Shown here: in pieces, positions 8,025-15,258 of the stretch | Numbering within the stretch: position 1 is the stretch's first letter | Layout: each line of letters opens with the position of its first letter | Assembly: GCA_039649115.1 (NCBI GenBank) | Contig: JBBWZQ010000222.1 | Location: forward strand, 1 to 59,138 | Source: DATEJJ01 sp039649115 | GTDB taxonomy: Bacteria > Actinomycetota > Actinomycetes > Mycobacteriales > Micromonosporaceae | DNA length: 59,138 bases | Direction of reading: 5' to 3' | The notes under the pieces: generated by a model | What the model was told of the DNA's origin: nothing | Seen by the model: the letters and a program-made list of their open reading frames with translations, nothing else | Database searches by the model: none | Program-made: the position numbers and the translations under genes

Positions 8025-10017
8025 GCTCGTTCACCTCCGGGTGGATGCAGGCGGCCAGCGAACGACCGGCGTGGCCGGCCAGCCGGGGCACCAGATCGGG
8101 GTCGGCACAGATCGGCATCGCGATCGGGCAGCGCGGGTGGAACGCGCAGCCGGGCGGCGGGTCCAGCGGGCTGGCCGGCTCGCCCGCCAGCGTGGCCGGT
8201 TCGACGCCGAAGTCGGGCACCGCGCCGATGAGCGCCCTGGTGTACGGGTGCCGCGGCTGGTGCACCAGATCGTGCGCGGTACCCAGCTCCACGATGCGGC
8301 CCAGGTACATCACCGCGATGCGGTCCGCCACGATCCGCGCCACGGCCAGGTCGTGCGTCACGAACAGCACGGCCATGCGCAGCTCCTTGCGCAGCGCGCC
8401 GATCAGGTTGATGACCGACGCGGCCAGCGAGACGTCCAGCGCGCTGGTCGGCTCGTCGCACAGCAGCACCTCGGGCGGGATGACGGTGGCCCGGGCCAGC
8501 GCGACCCGCTGGCGCTGCCCGCCGGAGAGCTGGCCGGCACGGGCACCGGCGACCTGCTCGGGCAGCCCGACCTTGGCCAGCGCCGCCAGCACCCGCCCGG
8601 CCCGCGCCGAACGGCTCAACCCCTGGCCCCGCAGCCGTTCCCCGACCAGTTCGCCGACGGTCATCCACGGCGTCAGCGAGGCCCCCGCGTCCTGGAACAC
8701 CATCTGCGGCCCGGCCAGCTTGTCCGCGCCGAAGGTGAGCTCCCCCTTGTCCGCCGGCCCGAGACCCGCGATCGCGCGCAGCAGCGTGGACTTGCCCGAG
8801 CCGCTCTCCCCCACGATCGCGACCGCCTCGCCCTCGGCCACGGTCAGGTCGACGTCGCGCAGCGCGGCGAGGCGCTGGCTGCCGAACACACCCTTGCGTA
8901 CCCGGAACGTCTTGCCCACCCCGCGCACCGTCACGGCCGCGGGCCCCACCGCGACCGCGCCGGCGACGGCGGCCTGGGCCGGCTCCCCGATTTCCGCGTA
9001 CCGCGCGCGCACCTGCGCGATCGGCACCAGGCACGCGCTGCGGTGCCCCGGTGCCACCTCCTCCGCCTCCGGCGGGCTGACCGAACAGTCAGGCGTCACC
9101 GCGGCGCACCGCGGCGCGAACGGGCAGCCGGGCGGCGGCTCGGCCGGATCAGGTACCTCGCCGGGGAGTGTCGCGAGTGGACGATCGCGCTCGGAGCGCA
9201 GCGACAGCCGCAGCCGCATCAGCCCCAGGCTGTACGGGTGCGCCGCGTCGCGCAGCACGGTGCCGGTCGGGCCGAGTTCGGCCAGGCGGCCGCCGTACAT
9301 CACGGCGATCCGGTCGGCCACCTGTGCCGCCACCGCGAGGTCGTGGGTGATGAGCAGGAAGCTGCAGCCGGTCTCGTCGCGCAGCGAGCGCAGCAGCGTG
9401 AGGATCTGCGCCTGGATCGTGACGTCCAGGGCGGTGGTCGGCTCGTCGGCGACCACGAGCGAGGGCCGGCCGGCCACGGCCATGGCGATCATCACGCGCT
9501 GGCGCAGCCCGCCGGACAGTTCGTGCGGGAAGCTGCGCATCCGCCGCCCCGCGTCGGGGATCCCCACCGCGCACAGCAGCCGCTGCGCCTCGGCGTCCGA
9601 GCCGGCCGCCTCGGCGACCTGCCGCCCGACCCGCATCGTCGGGTTGAGCGACGTCATCGGATCCTGGAACACCGCGCCGAGCCGGTCCCGCCGCACCTTC
9701 CGGCGCACCTCGGCCGGCGAGCGCAGCATGTCCTCGCCGCAGACCGCGACCCGACCGGCGGTCTGCGCGTCGGGCGGGAGCAGGCCGAGCAGCGACATGC
9801 CCAGCACGCTCTTGCCCGAGCCGGACTCGCCGACCAGGCCGAGGATCTCGCCGGGCCGGATGTCGAGGCTGACCCCGCGCACGGCCTGGATCCGCCGGCC
9901 GCGCCGGCGGAACGTCACGGCGAGCCGGTCCAGCAGGGCGACGCCGCCGGTCGCCTCCGTGGCGCTCGCCGCCGCGGGCGCGAGGGTGGTCGACGGGGGA
10001 GAGGTGCCGTGGGACAC
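8011..10017 (-). CDS. Fused double ABC ATPase (DppD-DppF type)
   Basis: Both ATPase subunits of an oligopeptide-type importer in one chain of about 668 residues. Each half has a Walker A (GESGSGKSVLG; GESGSGKSTLLR), an ABC signature (LSGGLRQRV; LSGGQRQRV), a Walker B (LVVADEPTTALD; VLLCDEPTSALD) and the family's C-terminal cysteine-containing oligo_HPY segment (PPGCPFAPRC; PPGCAFHPRC). I chose GTG 10017 because TAGGAGG sits 4 bp upstream; an in-frame ATG at 10083 would only add a proline-rich, poorly conserved leader and lacks a ribosome site. It is the first gene of the riboswitch operon. Confidence 0.9.
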   Translation of the reverse strand: MSHGTSPPSTTLAPAAASATEATGGVALLDRLAVTFRRRGRRIQAVRGVSLDIRPGEILGLVGESGSGKSVLGMSLLGLLPPDAQTAGRVAVCGEDMLRSPAEVRRKVRRDRLGAVFQDPMTSLNPTMRVGRQVAEAAGSDAEAQRLLCAVGIPDAGRRMRSFPHELSGGLRQRVMIAMAVAGRPSLVVADEPTTALDVTIQAQILTLLRSLRDETGCSFLLITHDLAVAAQVADRIAVMYGGRLAELGPTGTVLRDAAHPYSLGLMRLRLSLRSERDRPLATLPGEVPDPAEPPPGCPFAPRCAAVTPDCSVSPPEAEEVAPGHRSACLVPIAQVRARYAEIGEPAQAAVAGAVAVGPAAVTVRGVGKTFRVRKGVFGSQRLAALRDVDLTVAEGEAVAIVGESGSGKSTLLRAIAGLGPADKGELTFGADKLAGPQMVFQDAGASLTPWMTVGELVGERLRGQGLSRSARAGRVLAALAKVGLPEQVAGARAGQLSGGQRQRVALARATVIPPEVLLCDEPTSALDVSLAASVINLIGALRKELRMAVLFVTHDLAVARIVADRIAVMYLGRIVELGTAHDLVHQPRHPYTRALIGAVPDFGVEPATLAGEPASPLDPPPGCAFHPRCPIAMPICADPDLVPRLAGHAGRSLAACIHPEVNEHGSS

Positions 10018-10167
10018 GCCGCCTCCTAAGGGGTCGGGCGGGCTGAGGGCTGGGCGGAGGGCTGGGCTGGGCGGTTCGCCCATTGCTGGGATGCGGCGGT
10101 CACCGTCTGTAGTCCACCGGGCGGCTCCAGAAATACAGCGACCCGGCCAGGTACAGCCAAGTCTCGG
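10018..10167 (-). promoter_or_regulatory. Leader between riboswitch aptamer and first gene
   Basis: About 150 bp of transcribed leader separate the aptamer from the GTG at 10017. It holds a small hairpin (arms CAGCC/GGCTG at 10154-10158 and 10166-10170, partly touching the aptamer 3' end) and the TAGGAGG ribosome site at 10022-10028. No U-tract terminator is visible, so control of translation start or an intrinsic terminator without a U-tract are both possible. Confidence 0.45.
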
Positions 10168-10285
10168 CTGACCTCCCGGGCTTTTTTCCCGCCGTGGAAC
10201 GACCGCCTCAGCAGCCGCCTCGCCTCTCGGACCAGTCTCGGCGCAGGCCCTTGCGGGCTTGCGCCGACGGAACCCTAGGCGCGCC
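10168..10285 (-). ncRNA. Guanidine-I (ykkC-yxkD) riboswitch
   Basis: Read on the minus strand, the region shows the three conserved blocks of the guanidine-I aptamer in order: CCTAGGGTTCCG (10279-10268), GACTGGTCCGAGAG (10237-10224) and CGGCGGGAAAAAAGCCCGGG (10194-10175, followed by AGGT). Between blocks one and two is a strong stem, CGGCGCAaGCCC with GGGCcTGCGCCG (10239-10266). The pattern matches guanidine-binding subtype 1 rather than the ppGpp, PRPP or nucleotide-binding subtype 2, as judged by eye. Guanidine binding normally turns on the downstream genes, here the nine-gene importer/hydrolase operon. Confidence 0.9.
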
Positions 10286-10384
10286 TCACCGTGTGAGTCG
10301 TAGAGAATTGAATGGCCGTCACGTCACCGGCCGTGGTCGCGCCTGTTTCGACCCCGTGAATTCACGATCGCGCAGGCCGGCGCG

Positions 10385-10633
10385 TCACCGCCCCTTGCGC
10401 ATGCGGTAGGTCTGCGCGGCGGCCTCGATGCGGCGCCGGTTGCGCGTGCCGGGCCCGATCGCCCGGCGGGCGCGGCCGTAGAGGTACACGCCGCCGCCCA
10501 CCACAAGCGCGCCGACGACCAGATAGAGCACCAGGCTGAGCAGCGCGTGGAACACCCACAGCGCCAACGCCCCCACCAGCACGAGGCCGGCGATCGGCAG
10601 GAGCAGCCACGCGACAAGCCGAGCGGTGTTCAT
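10385..10633 (-). CDS. Small two-helix membrane protein
   Basis: An 82-residue protein with two adjacent hydrophobic segments (about residues 7-28 and 31-52) and a basic, Arg-rich cytoplasmic tail (RNRRRIEAAAQTYRMRKGR). I do not recognise the family. Its ATG overlaps the stop of the TetR gene (ATGA), so it is translated with that regulator and may be controlled by it. Confidence 0.7.
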   Translation of the reverse strand: MNTARLVAWLLLPIAGLVLVGALALWVFHALLSLVLYLVVGALVVGGGVYLYGRARRAIGPGTRNRRRIEAAAQTYRMRKGR

Positions 10634-11220
10634 CGGTCCCCCTCATGTCCGGCAGCCGCAGCGGCGCCGTCCGCAGTCAACGGTGCCACACCGAGGCCAT
10701 CGAGTACCACCGTCAGCAGCCGTTGCGCGTCTTGTGGCACACGCTCGGTGGCGATGGCGACGCCGTGACCCAGCCGCAGCAGGTCGGCCGCCTCGACGTC
10801 GCCGCGCACCGCGCCGGTCGTCCGGGCCGCGGCCAGCAGCGCGCCACTCGCGTCCCACAGGCGCTGCCGGCACCACGCGAACAGCTCGGAGTCGTGCCCG
10901 ACCGCGGCGACCAGCGCGTTGCCCAGGCCCCGCTTGTGCTGCACGTGGACGACCTGGGCCCGCATCCAGTCGGCCAGCGCGTCGGCGGGCGGGGACGTCT
11001 CCAGCAGCCGGTACGCGAGGGCGCACAGCTCCTCCACGTCGCCGCGGTAGACCGCCTCGATCAGCGCGTCCCGCGTCGGGAAGTGCCGGTACAGCGTGCC
11101 GGCGCCGACTCCGGCCCGGCGCGCGATGTCGTCCAGCGGCGCGTCCACGCCGTGCTCGGTGAACGCGGCGCGGGCGGCGTCGAGCAGCCGCTCGTAGTTG
11201 CGCCGCGCGTCGGCCCGCAC
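10630..11220 (-). CDS. TetR-family transcriptional repressor
   Basis: A regulator of about 196 residues with an N-terminal helix-turn-helix (YERLLDAARAAFTEHGVDA, then IARRAGVGAGTLYRHFPTRDALIEAVY) and a variable ligand-binding C-terminal part. I start it at GTG 11220, behind AAAGGGGGA; the ATG at 11265 would place an operator inside the coding region. It is divergent from an MFS exporter, with three palindromic operators between them, so it very likely represses itself, the small membrane protein and the exporter, and is released by a drug-like ligand. Confidence 0.88.
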   Translation of the reverse strand: MRADARRNYERLLDAARAAFTEHGVDAPLDDIARRAGVGAGTLYRHFPTRDALIEAVYRGDVEELCALAYRLLETSPPADALADWMRAQVVHVQHKRGLGNALVAAVGHDSELFAWCRQRLWDASGALLAAARTTGAVRGDVEAADLLRLGHGVAIATERVPQDAQRLLTVVLDGLGVAPLTADGAAAAAGHEGDR

Positions 11221-11235
11221 CGGTCCCCCTTTAAA

Positions 11236-11250
11236 CGGAGACTTTCTCCG
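11236..11250. promoter_or_regulatory. TetR operator copy 1
   Basis: CGGAGACTTTCTCCG, a 15-bp near-perfect palindrome just upstream of the regulator start. Similar sites are at 11267 and 11304. Confidence 0.75.
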
Positions 11251-11266
11251 GATACTCTTGCGCAAC

Positions 11267-11281
11267 CGGAGAGTCTCTCCG
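11267..11281. promoter_or_regulatory. TetR operator copy 2
   Basis: CGGAGAGTCTCTCCG, the middle of three related palindromes, centred 31 bp from copy 1, where it could cover both divergent promoters. Confidence 0.75.
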
Positions 11282-11303
11282 TACTGTATCCCGGGTAGCC
11301 AAT

Positions 11304-11318
11304 CGGAGACTCTCTCCG
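11304..11318. promoter_or_regulatory. TetR operator copy 3
   Basis: CGGAGACTCTCTCCG, closest to the exporter gene and 16 bp before its GTG, thus overlapping the start of its transcript or its ribosome site. Confidence 0.75.
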
Positions 11319-11334
11319 CTTATCCGGAGGTACC

Positions 11335-12975
11335 GTGACCGAGCTCCTGTCCCGCGGGAAGAGCATGTCCCGGGCCGCCCAGCCCCGCCTGGGCCTGGTC
11401 CTGGCCATCGTGGTGACCTGCCAGATGATGCTGATCCTGGACACCACCGTCATGAACGTCGCGCTCCCCGCCATCCAGGCGGACCTGCACTTCTCCCGCA
11501 CCGGCCTGTCGTGGGTCCTCAACGCGTACGCGCTGGCCTTCGGCGGGCTGCTGCTCACCGGCGGGCGGGCCGGCGACATCCTCGGCCGCCGGCGCGTGTT
11601 CGTCGGTGGCGTCCTGCTGTTCACCCTCGCCTCGCTGTGCGGCGGGCTGGCCACCTCGTCCGGCCAGTTGCTCGGCGCACGCGTGGCGCAGGGGGTCGGT
11701 GCCGCCTTCGCCGGTCCGAACGGGCTCGCGCTGCTCGCCACCACGTTCACCGAGCCGCGGGCCCGCATCCGCGCGCTGGCCATCTTCTCGGCGGTCAGCA
11801 GCGGCGGGCTCGCGCTCGGGCTGATCGTGGGCGGCGCGCTGACCGAGTGGGGAACCTGGCGCTGGGTGCTGTTCATCAACGTGCCCTTCGGGGTGACCGT
11901 CGCGCTGCTCACTCCCTGGGCGAGCACAGCCGGAGCCGGTTTTTGGCGGAGGCGAGCACGCCCAACGCCGCAGGGAGCGGGCACAGCCGGAGCCGGGTTT
12001 TGGCGGAGGCGAGCACGCCCCACGCCGCAGGGAGCGAGCACAGCCGGAGCCGGTTTCTGGCGGAGGCGAGCACGTCCCACGCTTCGGGGCGTCGTCGCGT
12101 CGCCGCCGCGGCACGGCGGGACGCTGGACGTGCCGGGCGGGGCCACCGCCACGGCCGGCTTCGCCGGGCTGGTCTACGCGCTCATCCGCGCCGCCGACCG
12201 GGGCTGGGGCGACCCACTGACGCTCGGTACCTTCGCCGCGTCCGGGATCCTGCTCGCCGCGTTCGTCGCGATCGAGGCGGGCACCGCGCAGCCACTCGTA
12301 CCGCTGCGGCTGTTCGCCGACCGCAACCGCGCCAGCGGGTACCTGATCATGTTCCTCGTCCCCGCGGCGATGCTCGCCATGTTCTTCTTCCTCACCCAGT
12401 TCCTGCAGGACGTGCTCGGCTTCGGCCCGCTGCGCACGGGGTGCGCGTTCCTGCCCCTGGCCGTGGCGCTGTTCGGCGTCACGCGCCTGATTCCCCGGCT
12501 GCTGCCCCGCTTCGGCCCGCGCCGCCTCGTGACCGGCGGCATGCTGCTGCTGTCCGCGGGCCTGATCTGGCTCAGCCAGCTCTCCGCGCACAGCGGCTAC
12601 GCGGCGGCCGTGCTCGGCCCGATGGTGCTGTTCGGGCTCGGCGCCGGGCTCGGCGCGTCCCCGCTCAACGCGGTCATCATGGCCGCGGTCGGGCCGCGCG
12701 ACTCCGGTGCCGCGTCCGGCGCCCTGCAGACCGCCCAGCAGGTGGGTTCCGGGCTGGGCCTGGCCATCCTGGTCGCCGTCGCGGGTGCCGCGTCCCGGCG
12801 CGCAGCCGGCCACCCCCGACCCGGCCTGAGCGCGGTCGAGCAGGCGCGGCAGGTGCTCACCCACGGCAGCGCGGTCGCGTTCGGCGTCGCCACGATCTTC
12901 ACGGCGGTCGCGATCCTGGTCGGCCTCACCCTGCGCCGCCCGGCGCCACCCGCGGCAACGCCCACCCAGGACTGA
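11335..12975 (+). CDS. MFS drug exporter, DHA2 (EmrB/QacA) type
   Basis: A proton-driven multidrug exporter with about 14 membrane segments, 546 residues. DHA2 features include LDTTVMNVALPAIQADLHFS in helix 1 and GGRAGDILGRRRVF in the loop after helix 2. GTG 11335 follows GGAGG. The central cytoplasmic loop, after helix 6, is enlarged by a 3 x 19-residue repeat (TAGAGFWRRRARPTPQGA) encoded by 57-bp direct repeats at 11924-12094. The frame stays open through the repeat, so the protein can be complete. Expression should be controlled by the divergent TetR gene; the substrate is unknown. Confidence 0.9.
   Translation: MTELLSRGKSMSRAAQPRLGLVLAIVVTCQMMLILDTTVMNVALPAIQADLHFSRTGLSWVLNAYALAFGGLLLTGGRAGDILGRRRVFVGGVLLFTLASLCGGLATSSGQLLGARVAQGVGAAFAGPNGLALLATTFTEPRARIRALAIFSAVSSGGLALGLIVGGALTEWGTWRWVLFINVPFGVTVALLTPWASTAGAGFWRRRARPTPQGAGTAGAGFWRRRARPTPQGASTAGAGFWRRRARPTLRGVVASPPRHGGTLDVPGGATATAGFAGLVYALIRAADRGWGDPLTLGTFAASGILLAAFVAIEAGTAQPLVPLRLFADRNRASGYLIMFLVPAAMLAMFFFLTQFLQDVLGFGPLRTGCAFLPLAVALFGVTRLIPRLLPRFGPRRLVTGGMLLLSAGLIWLSQLSAHSGYAAAVLGPMVLFGLGAGLGASPLNAVIMAAVGPRDSGAASGALQTAQQVGSGLGLAILVAVAGAASRRAAGHPRPGLSAVEQARQVLTHGSAVAFGVATIFTAVAILVGLTLRRPAPPAATPTQD
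11924..12094 (+). repeat. Three 57-bp direct repeats inside exporter gene
   Basis: Three consecutive 57-bp copies begin at 11924, 11981 and 12038 with GCACAGCCGGAGCC and contain GGCGGAGGCGAGCACG. Copies differ at only a few positions; the last is the most diverged at its 3' end. Being a multiple of three, each adds 19 codons (AGAGFWRRRARPTPQG) without breaking the frame. It looks like a repetitive element that entered and expanded in a tolerant loop. Confidence 0.9.
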
Positions 12976-13008
12976 CCGCCCAGGACTGACCGCCCAGGAC
13001 CGACCCGC
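12964..13008 (+). repeat. Short tandem repeat between convergent genes
   Basis: A 14-bp unit, close to CCCAGGACTGACCG, is repeated about three times across the end of the exporter gene and the short gap before the convergent membrane-protein gene. The first copy supplies the exporter's TGA stop. No terminator hairpin is evident here. Confidence 0.6.
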
Positions 13009-13012
13009 CCGG

Positions 13013-13891
13013 TCAGCCGCCCAGCAGGCGGCCGATGGTGTGGAAGATGTCGCTGTAGAACGTGCCGCTGATGTGCCGGAACAGGCCGAACGGCCGATCC
13101 GGGCTGCCGAAGAACGGCCGCAGGGTCCAGGCCAGCTGGGTGCCCACGAAGCCGAACAGCAGGATCCAGATGTACAGCAGGGACATGCTGGTCGACTGCG
13201 GGCTGCGCGCGGGCAATGCCACCGGCACCGCCTCCGCCGTGCGGACCGGGGCCGCCACCGTGGCGACGGCGCCGTTGCCCACGGACACCGGCTGGTCCTC
13301 GGCTGCGGGCACGGCGACAGCGGCGAGCGGGGCGACAGCGGCGAGCGGGGCGATCGGCACGGCGGCGACCAGCGCGGCCATCTGCTGCCGCTCCCCGTGC
13401 TCGTTGAGCGCGCGCATGCCGACGGTCAGGAAGCGCAGGCCGACGATCGCGGTGAGGACCAGGATGCTGACGTTGAGCAGCTTGAAGAACGAGTAGCTCT
13501 GCGCGGTGATCAGGAAGAACAGGCTGATCGGCGCGAACGCCAGGGTGAGCACCGAGGTCACGGTGATCGAGACCATGATGAGCGACACCGCCTGGGCCAT
13601 CGACAGCCGGGCGCCGAAGACCAGATTGAACAGGTACAGCGTGGGCAGGCAGATGGCGAGTGTCGCCAGGAACAGCAGGGGCAGCTTGACCATTGAGGAC
13701 AGTGCCTGCCAGAAGCTGTGCGAGGCGCCGAGGACCAGGCCGTAGCAGGCGAGGCTGATGGCCGAGCTGGCGAGCATCTGCACCGTGAGGCCCTTGAGGT
13801 CGCGCTCCTCGTTGATCTGGCGCCAGATGCTGTCGCGGTCGCGCAGGATCCGCTCGATGATGAGCAGACCTTGACTGGGAGAATGGGCCAT
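13013..13891 (-). CDS. Multi-pass membrane protein, Yip1-like layout
   Basis: A 292-residue protein: a polar N-terminal segment (SQGLLIIERILRDRDSIWRQI), four or five hydrophobic helices between about residues 40 and 165, an Ala/Pro/Val-rich linker with a duplicated APLAAV, and a last helix near residue 250. The helix pattern recalls Yip1-like bacterial membrane proteins, but I cannot name a family. ATG 13891 is chosen because upstream frame extension is not protein-like. It is divergent from the DUF1707 gene. Confidence 0.75.
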   Translation of the reverse strand: MAHSPSQGLLIIERILRDRDSIWRQINEERDLKGLTVQMLASSAISLACYGLVLGASHSFWQALSSMVKLPLLFLATLAICLPTLYLFNLVFGARLSMAQAVSLIMVSITVTSVLTLAFAPISLFFLITAQSYSFFKLLNVSILVLTAIVGLRFLTVGMRALNEHGERQQMAALVAAVPIAPLAAVAPLAAVAVPAAEDQPVSVGNGAVATVAAPVRTAEAVPVALPARSPQSTSMSLLYIWILLFGFVGTQLAWTLRPFFGSPDRPFGLFRHISGTFYSDIFHTIGRLLGG

Positions 13892-13949
13892 GGCCGGGAG
13901 GGTACTCCGCACCGTCAAGCCGGCCAATACGCTGAACCGGGGAGGCGGG

Positions 13950-14255
13950 ATGTCACCGGAGTACGGCATGCGGGCCTCGGACGCCGATCGCGAGCGGATC
14001 GTGGCCGCGCTGGAGCGGCACACCGCGGCCGGCCGGCTGAGCCTGGAGGAGTTCGCCGAGCGGGTCGACCGGGCGCTGGCCTGCCGTACCCATGCCGACC
14101 TCGCGGCGGTGGTGCGCGACCTGCCCGCCGAGTCCACCGAGTCCATCAGGTCCACTGTGGACCACACGGCCGGCGCCCGGCAGCTGGCCCTGGCGTTCGC
14201 CCTCGCGCTGCTCGCGCTGCTCGTCATCGGGGTCGCGGTGGTCGCGTTCCGGTGA
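13950..14255 (+). CDS. DUF1707 (SHOCT-like) membrane protein
   Basis: A 101-residue protein with the DUF1707 signature MRASDADRERIVAALERHTAAGRLSLEEFAERVDRAL, followed by one C-terminal membrane helix (LALAFALALLALLVIGVAVVAF). Such small actinobacterial proteins are membrane-anchored and of unknown role. ATG 13950 follows a GGGGAGG site. The segment may bind partner proteins. Confidence 0.85.
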   Translation: MSPEYGMRASDADRERIVAALERHTAAGRLSLEEFAERVDRALACRTHADLAAVVRDLPAESTESIRSTVDHTAGARQLALAFALALLALLVIGVAVVAFR

Positions 14256-14384
14256 GCGGATTCTGGCTGGGAAATGAGCGCGGAATGGTCTCGAAGGTGG
14301 CTATTGCCCGGCCGTACGGTTCCTGTGCCTGAAGAAAACGGGGCCACCGGGTTCCCGGCCAGCACAGAGATCAACGGAGACATC

Positions 14385-14765
14385 ATGAACCGCATCGGTC
14401 GCTTCGCCGTCCTGACCGCCGCCGTCGCCGGTATCGGCGCGCTCGCCCTGCCGGCCGCCGCTCAGGCGGACACCTACGTCGGCCAGTTCCTCGGGCCCAA
14501 CCAGTCGACCTGCGCCTCGCAGTACGCGTCGTACCAGGTACGGACGGAGGGCACCGCCTCCAACAAGGGCGCGAAGTTCCGGGTGTACAAGGACGGCGCC
14601 CAGATCGCCGCCTCGCCCACCGACACTTCCGGCGGGTACGCCGCCGAGTTCCGCAGCGCGTGGGGCAACTTCCCCGGGCCCGGGTACTACACGATCTGCG
14701 CGCTCAACAAGCAGACCAGCAACTCCTTCGCCACCGTACGGGTGCGTTCCGACGTGGAGATCTGA
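14385..14765 (+). CDS. Small secreted protein
   Basis: A 126-residue protein with a clear Sec signal peptide (MNRIGRFAVLTAAVAGIGALA, cleavage likely after AAAQA) and a mature part of about 97 residues rich in Tyr, Thr and Ser. It has two cysteines (STCAS and TICAL) that could form one disulphide. No known domain is recognised. The start is ATG 14385 with a GGAG site; a perfect 13-bp terminator hairpin follows the gene. Confidence 0.8.
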   Translation: MNRIGRFAVLTAAVAGIGALALPAAAQADTYVGQFLGPNQSTCASQYASYQVRTEGTASNKGAKFRVYKDGAQIAASPTDTSGGYAAEFRSAWGNFPGPGYYTICALNKQTSNSFATVRVRSDVEI

Positions 14766-14781
14766 CCCGCTTCCCCGCCCG

Positions 14782-14813
14782 CCCGGCACCCGGATCGCTG
14801 TCCGGGTGCCGGG
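14782..14813 (+). terminator. Intrinsic terminator hairpin
   Basis: Perfect 13-bp stem CCCGGCACCCGGA / TCCGGGTGCCGGG with a 6-base loop, starting 17 bp after the stop of the secreted-protein gene. There is no long U-tract, as is common in GC-rich actinomycetes. Confidence 0.75.
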
Positions 14814-14835
14814 GTGTCCGTGCGATGCTGTGCGG

Positions 14836-15258
14836 GTGGTGGAGATCGGCGCCCGGCGCCGCGTCAGTCAACGGATGCGGCGCCGGTTGGGGGAACTGAT
14901 CCGCTTCGCCGTCGTCGGGCTGGCGTCCTTCGCCCTCGACGTGGGCGGGCTCGTGGCACTGCGTACCGCCACGCCGCTGCCGCTGGCCGTGGACGTGGCG
15001 GCCGCGTTCGCCGCCGCGAGCCTGTTCAACTTCGTGCTGAGCCGGCAGTGGGTCTTCCCGGACGCGGCGCGCGCCGGCCGGCCGCACGCCGACCTCGCCC
15101 GTTACGTGGTCCTGGTGGCAGCCGGCCTGCTGCTCACGACGGTCACCGTGCCGGTGCTGGCCGTGCTGGGCCTGGACTACCGGCTGGCCAAGCTGGCCGC
15201 GTCGGGCCTGGTCGCGCTGCTCAACTTCCTGCTGATGCCCCGCTGGGTCTTCCGTTGA
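14836..15258 (+). CDS. GtrA-like membrane protein
   Basis: A four-helix GtrA/DPMS-type membrane protein of about 140 residues, a family linked to moving polyprenyl-linked sugars across the membrane. Typical features are LIRFAVVGLASFALDVGG at the first helix, FNFVLSRQWVF, and the C-terminal NFLLMPRWVFR. I prefer a GTG near 14836, because the GTG at 14806 lies in the upstream terminator; ATG 14875 is another possibility. Its 3' end overlaps the convergent methyltransferase gene by 38 bp. Confidence 0.82.
   Translation: MVEIGARRRVSQRMRRRLGELIRFAVVGLASFALDVGGLVALRTATPLPLAVDVAAAFAAASLFNFVLSRQWVFPDAARAGRPHADLARYVVLVAAGLLLTTVTVPVLAVLGLDYRLAKLAASGLVALLNFLLMPRWVFR

Noticed and set aside
10171..10190. 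Run of T residues next to a GC stem as an intrinsic terminator
   Set aside because: On the opposite strand it is the conserved AAAAAAGCCCGGGAG block of the guanidine-I aptamer, which explains it better.
10239..10266. Perfect hairpin as a terminator for the TetR/membrane-protein operon
   Set aside because: It is the variable stem between the first two conserved blocks of the riboswitch; a second role cannot be excluded but is not needed.
10194..10409. 71-residue plus-strand open frame
   Set aside because: It overlaps the riboswitch antisense and has no ribosome site or protein-like composition.
11236..11265. ATG 11265 as start of the TetR protein
   Set aside because: It would translate through an operator copy; GTG 11220 has a better ribosome site and starts just before the helix-turn-helix.
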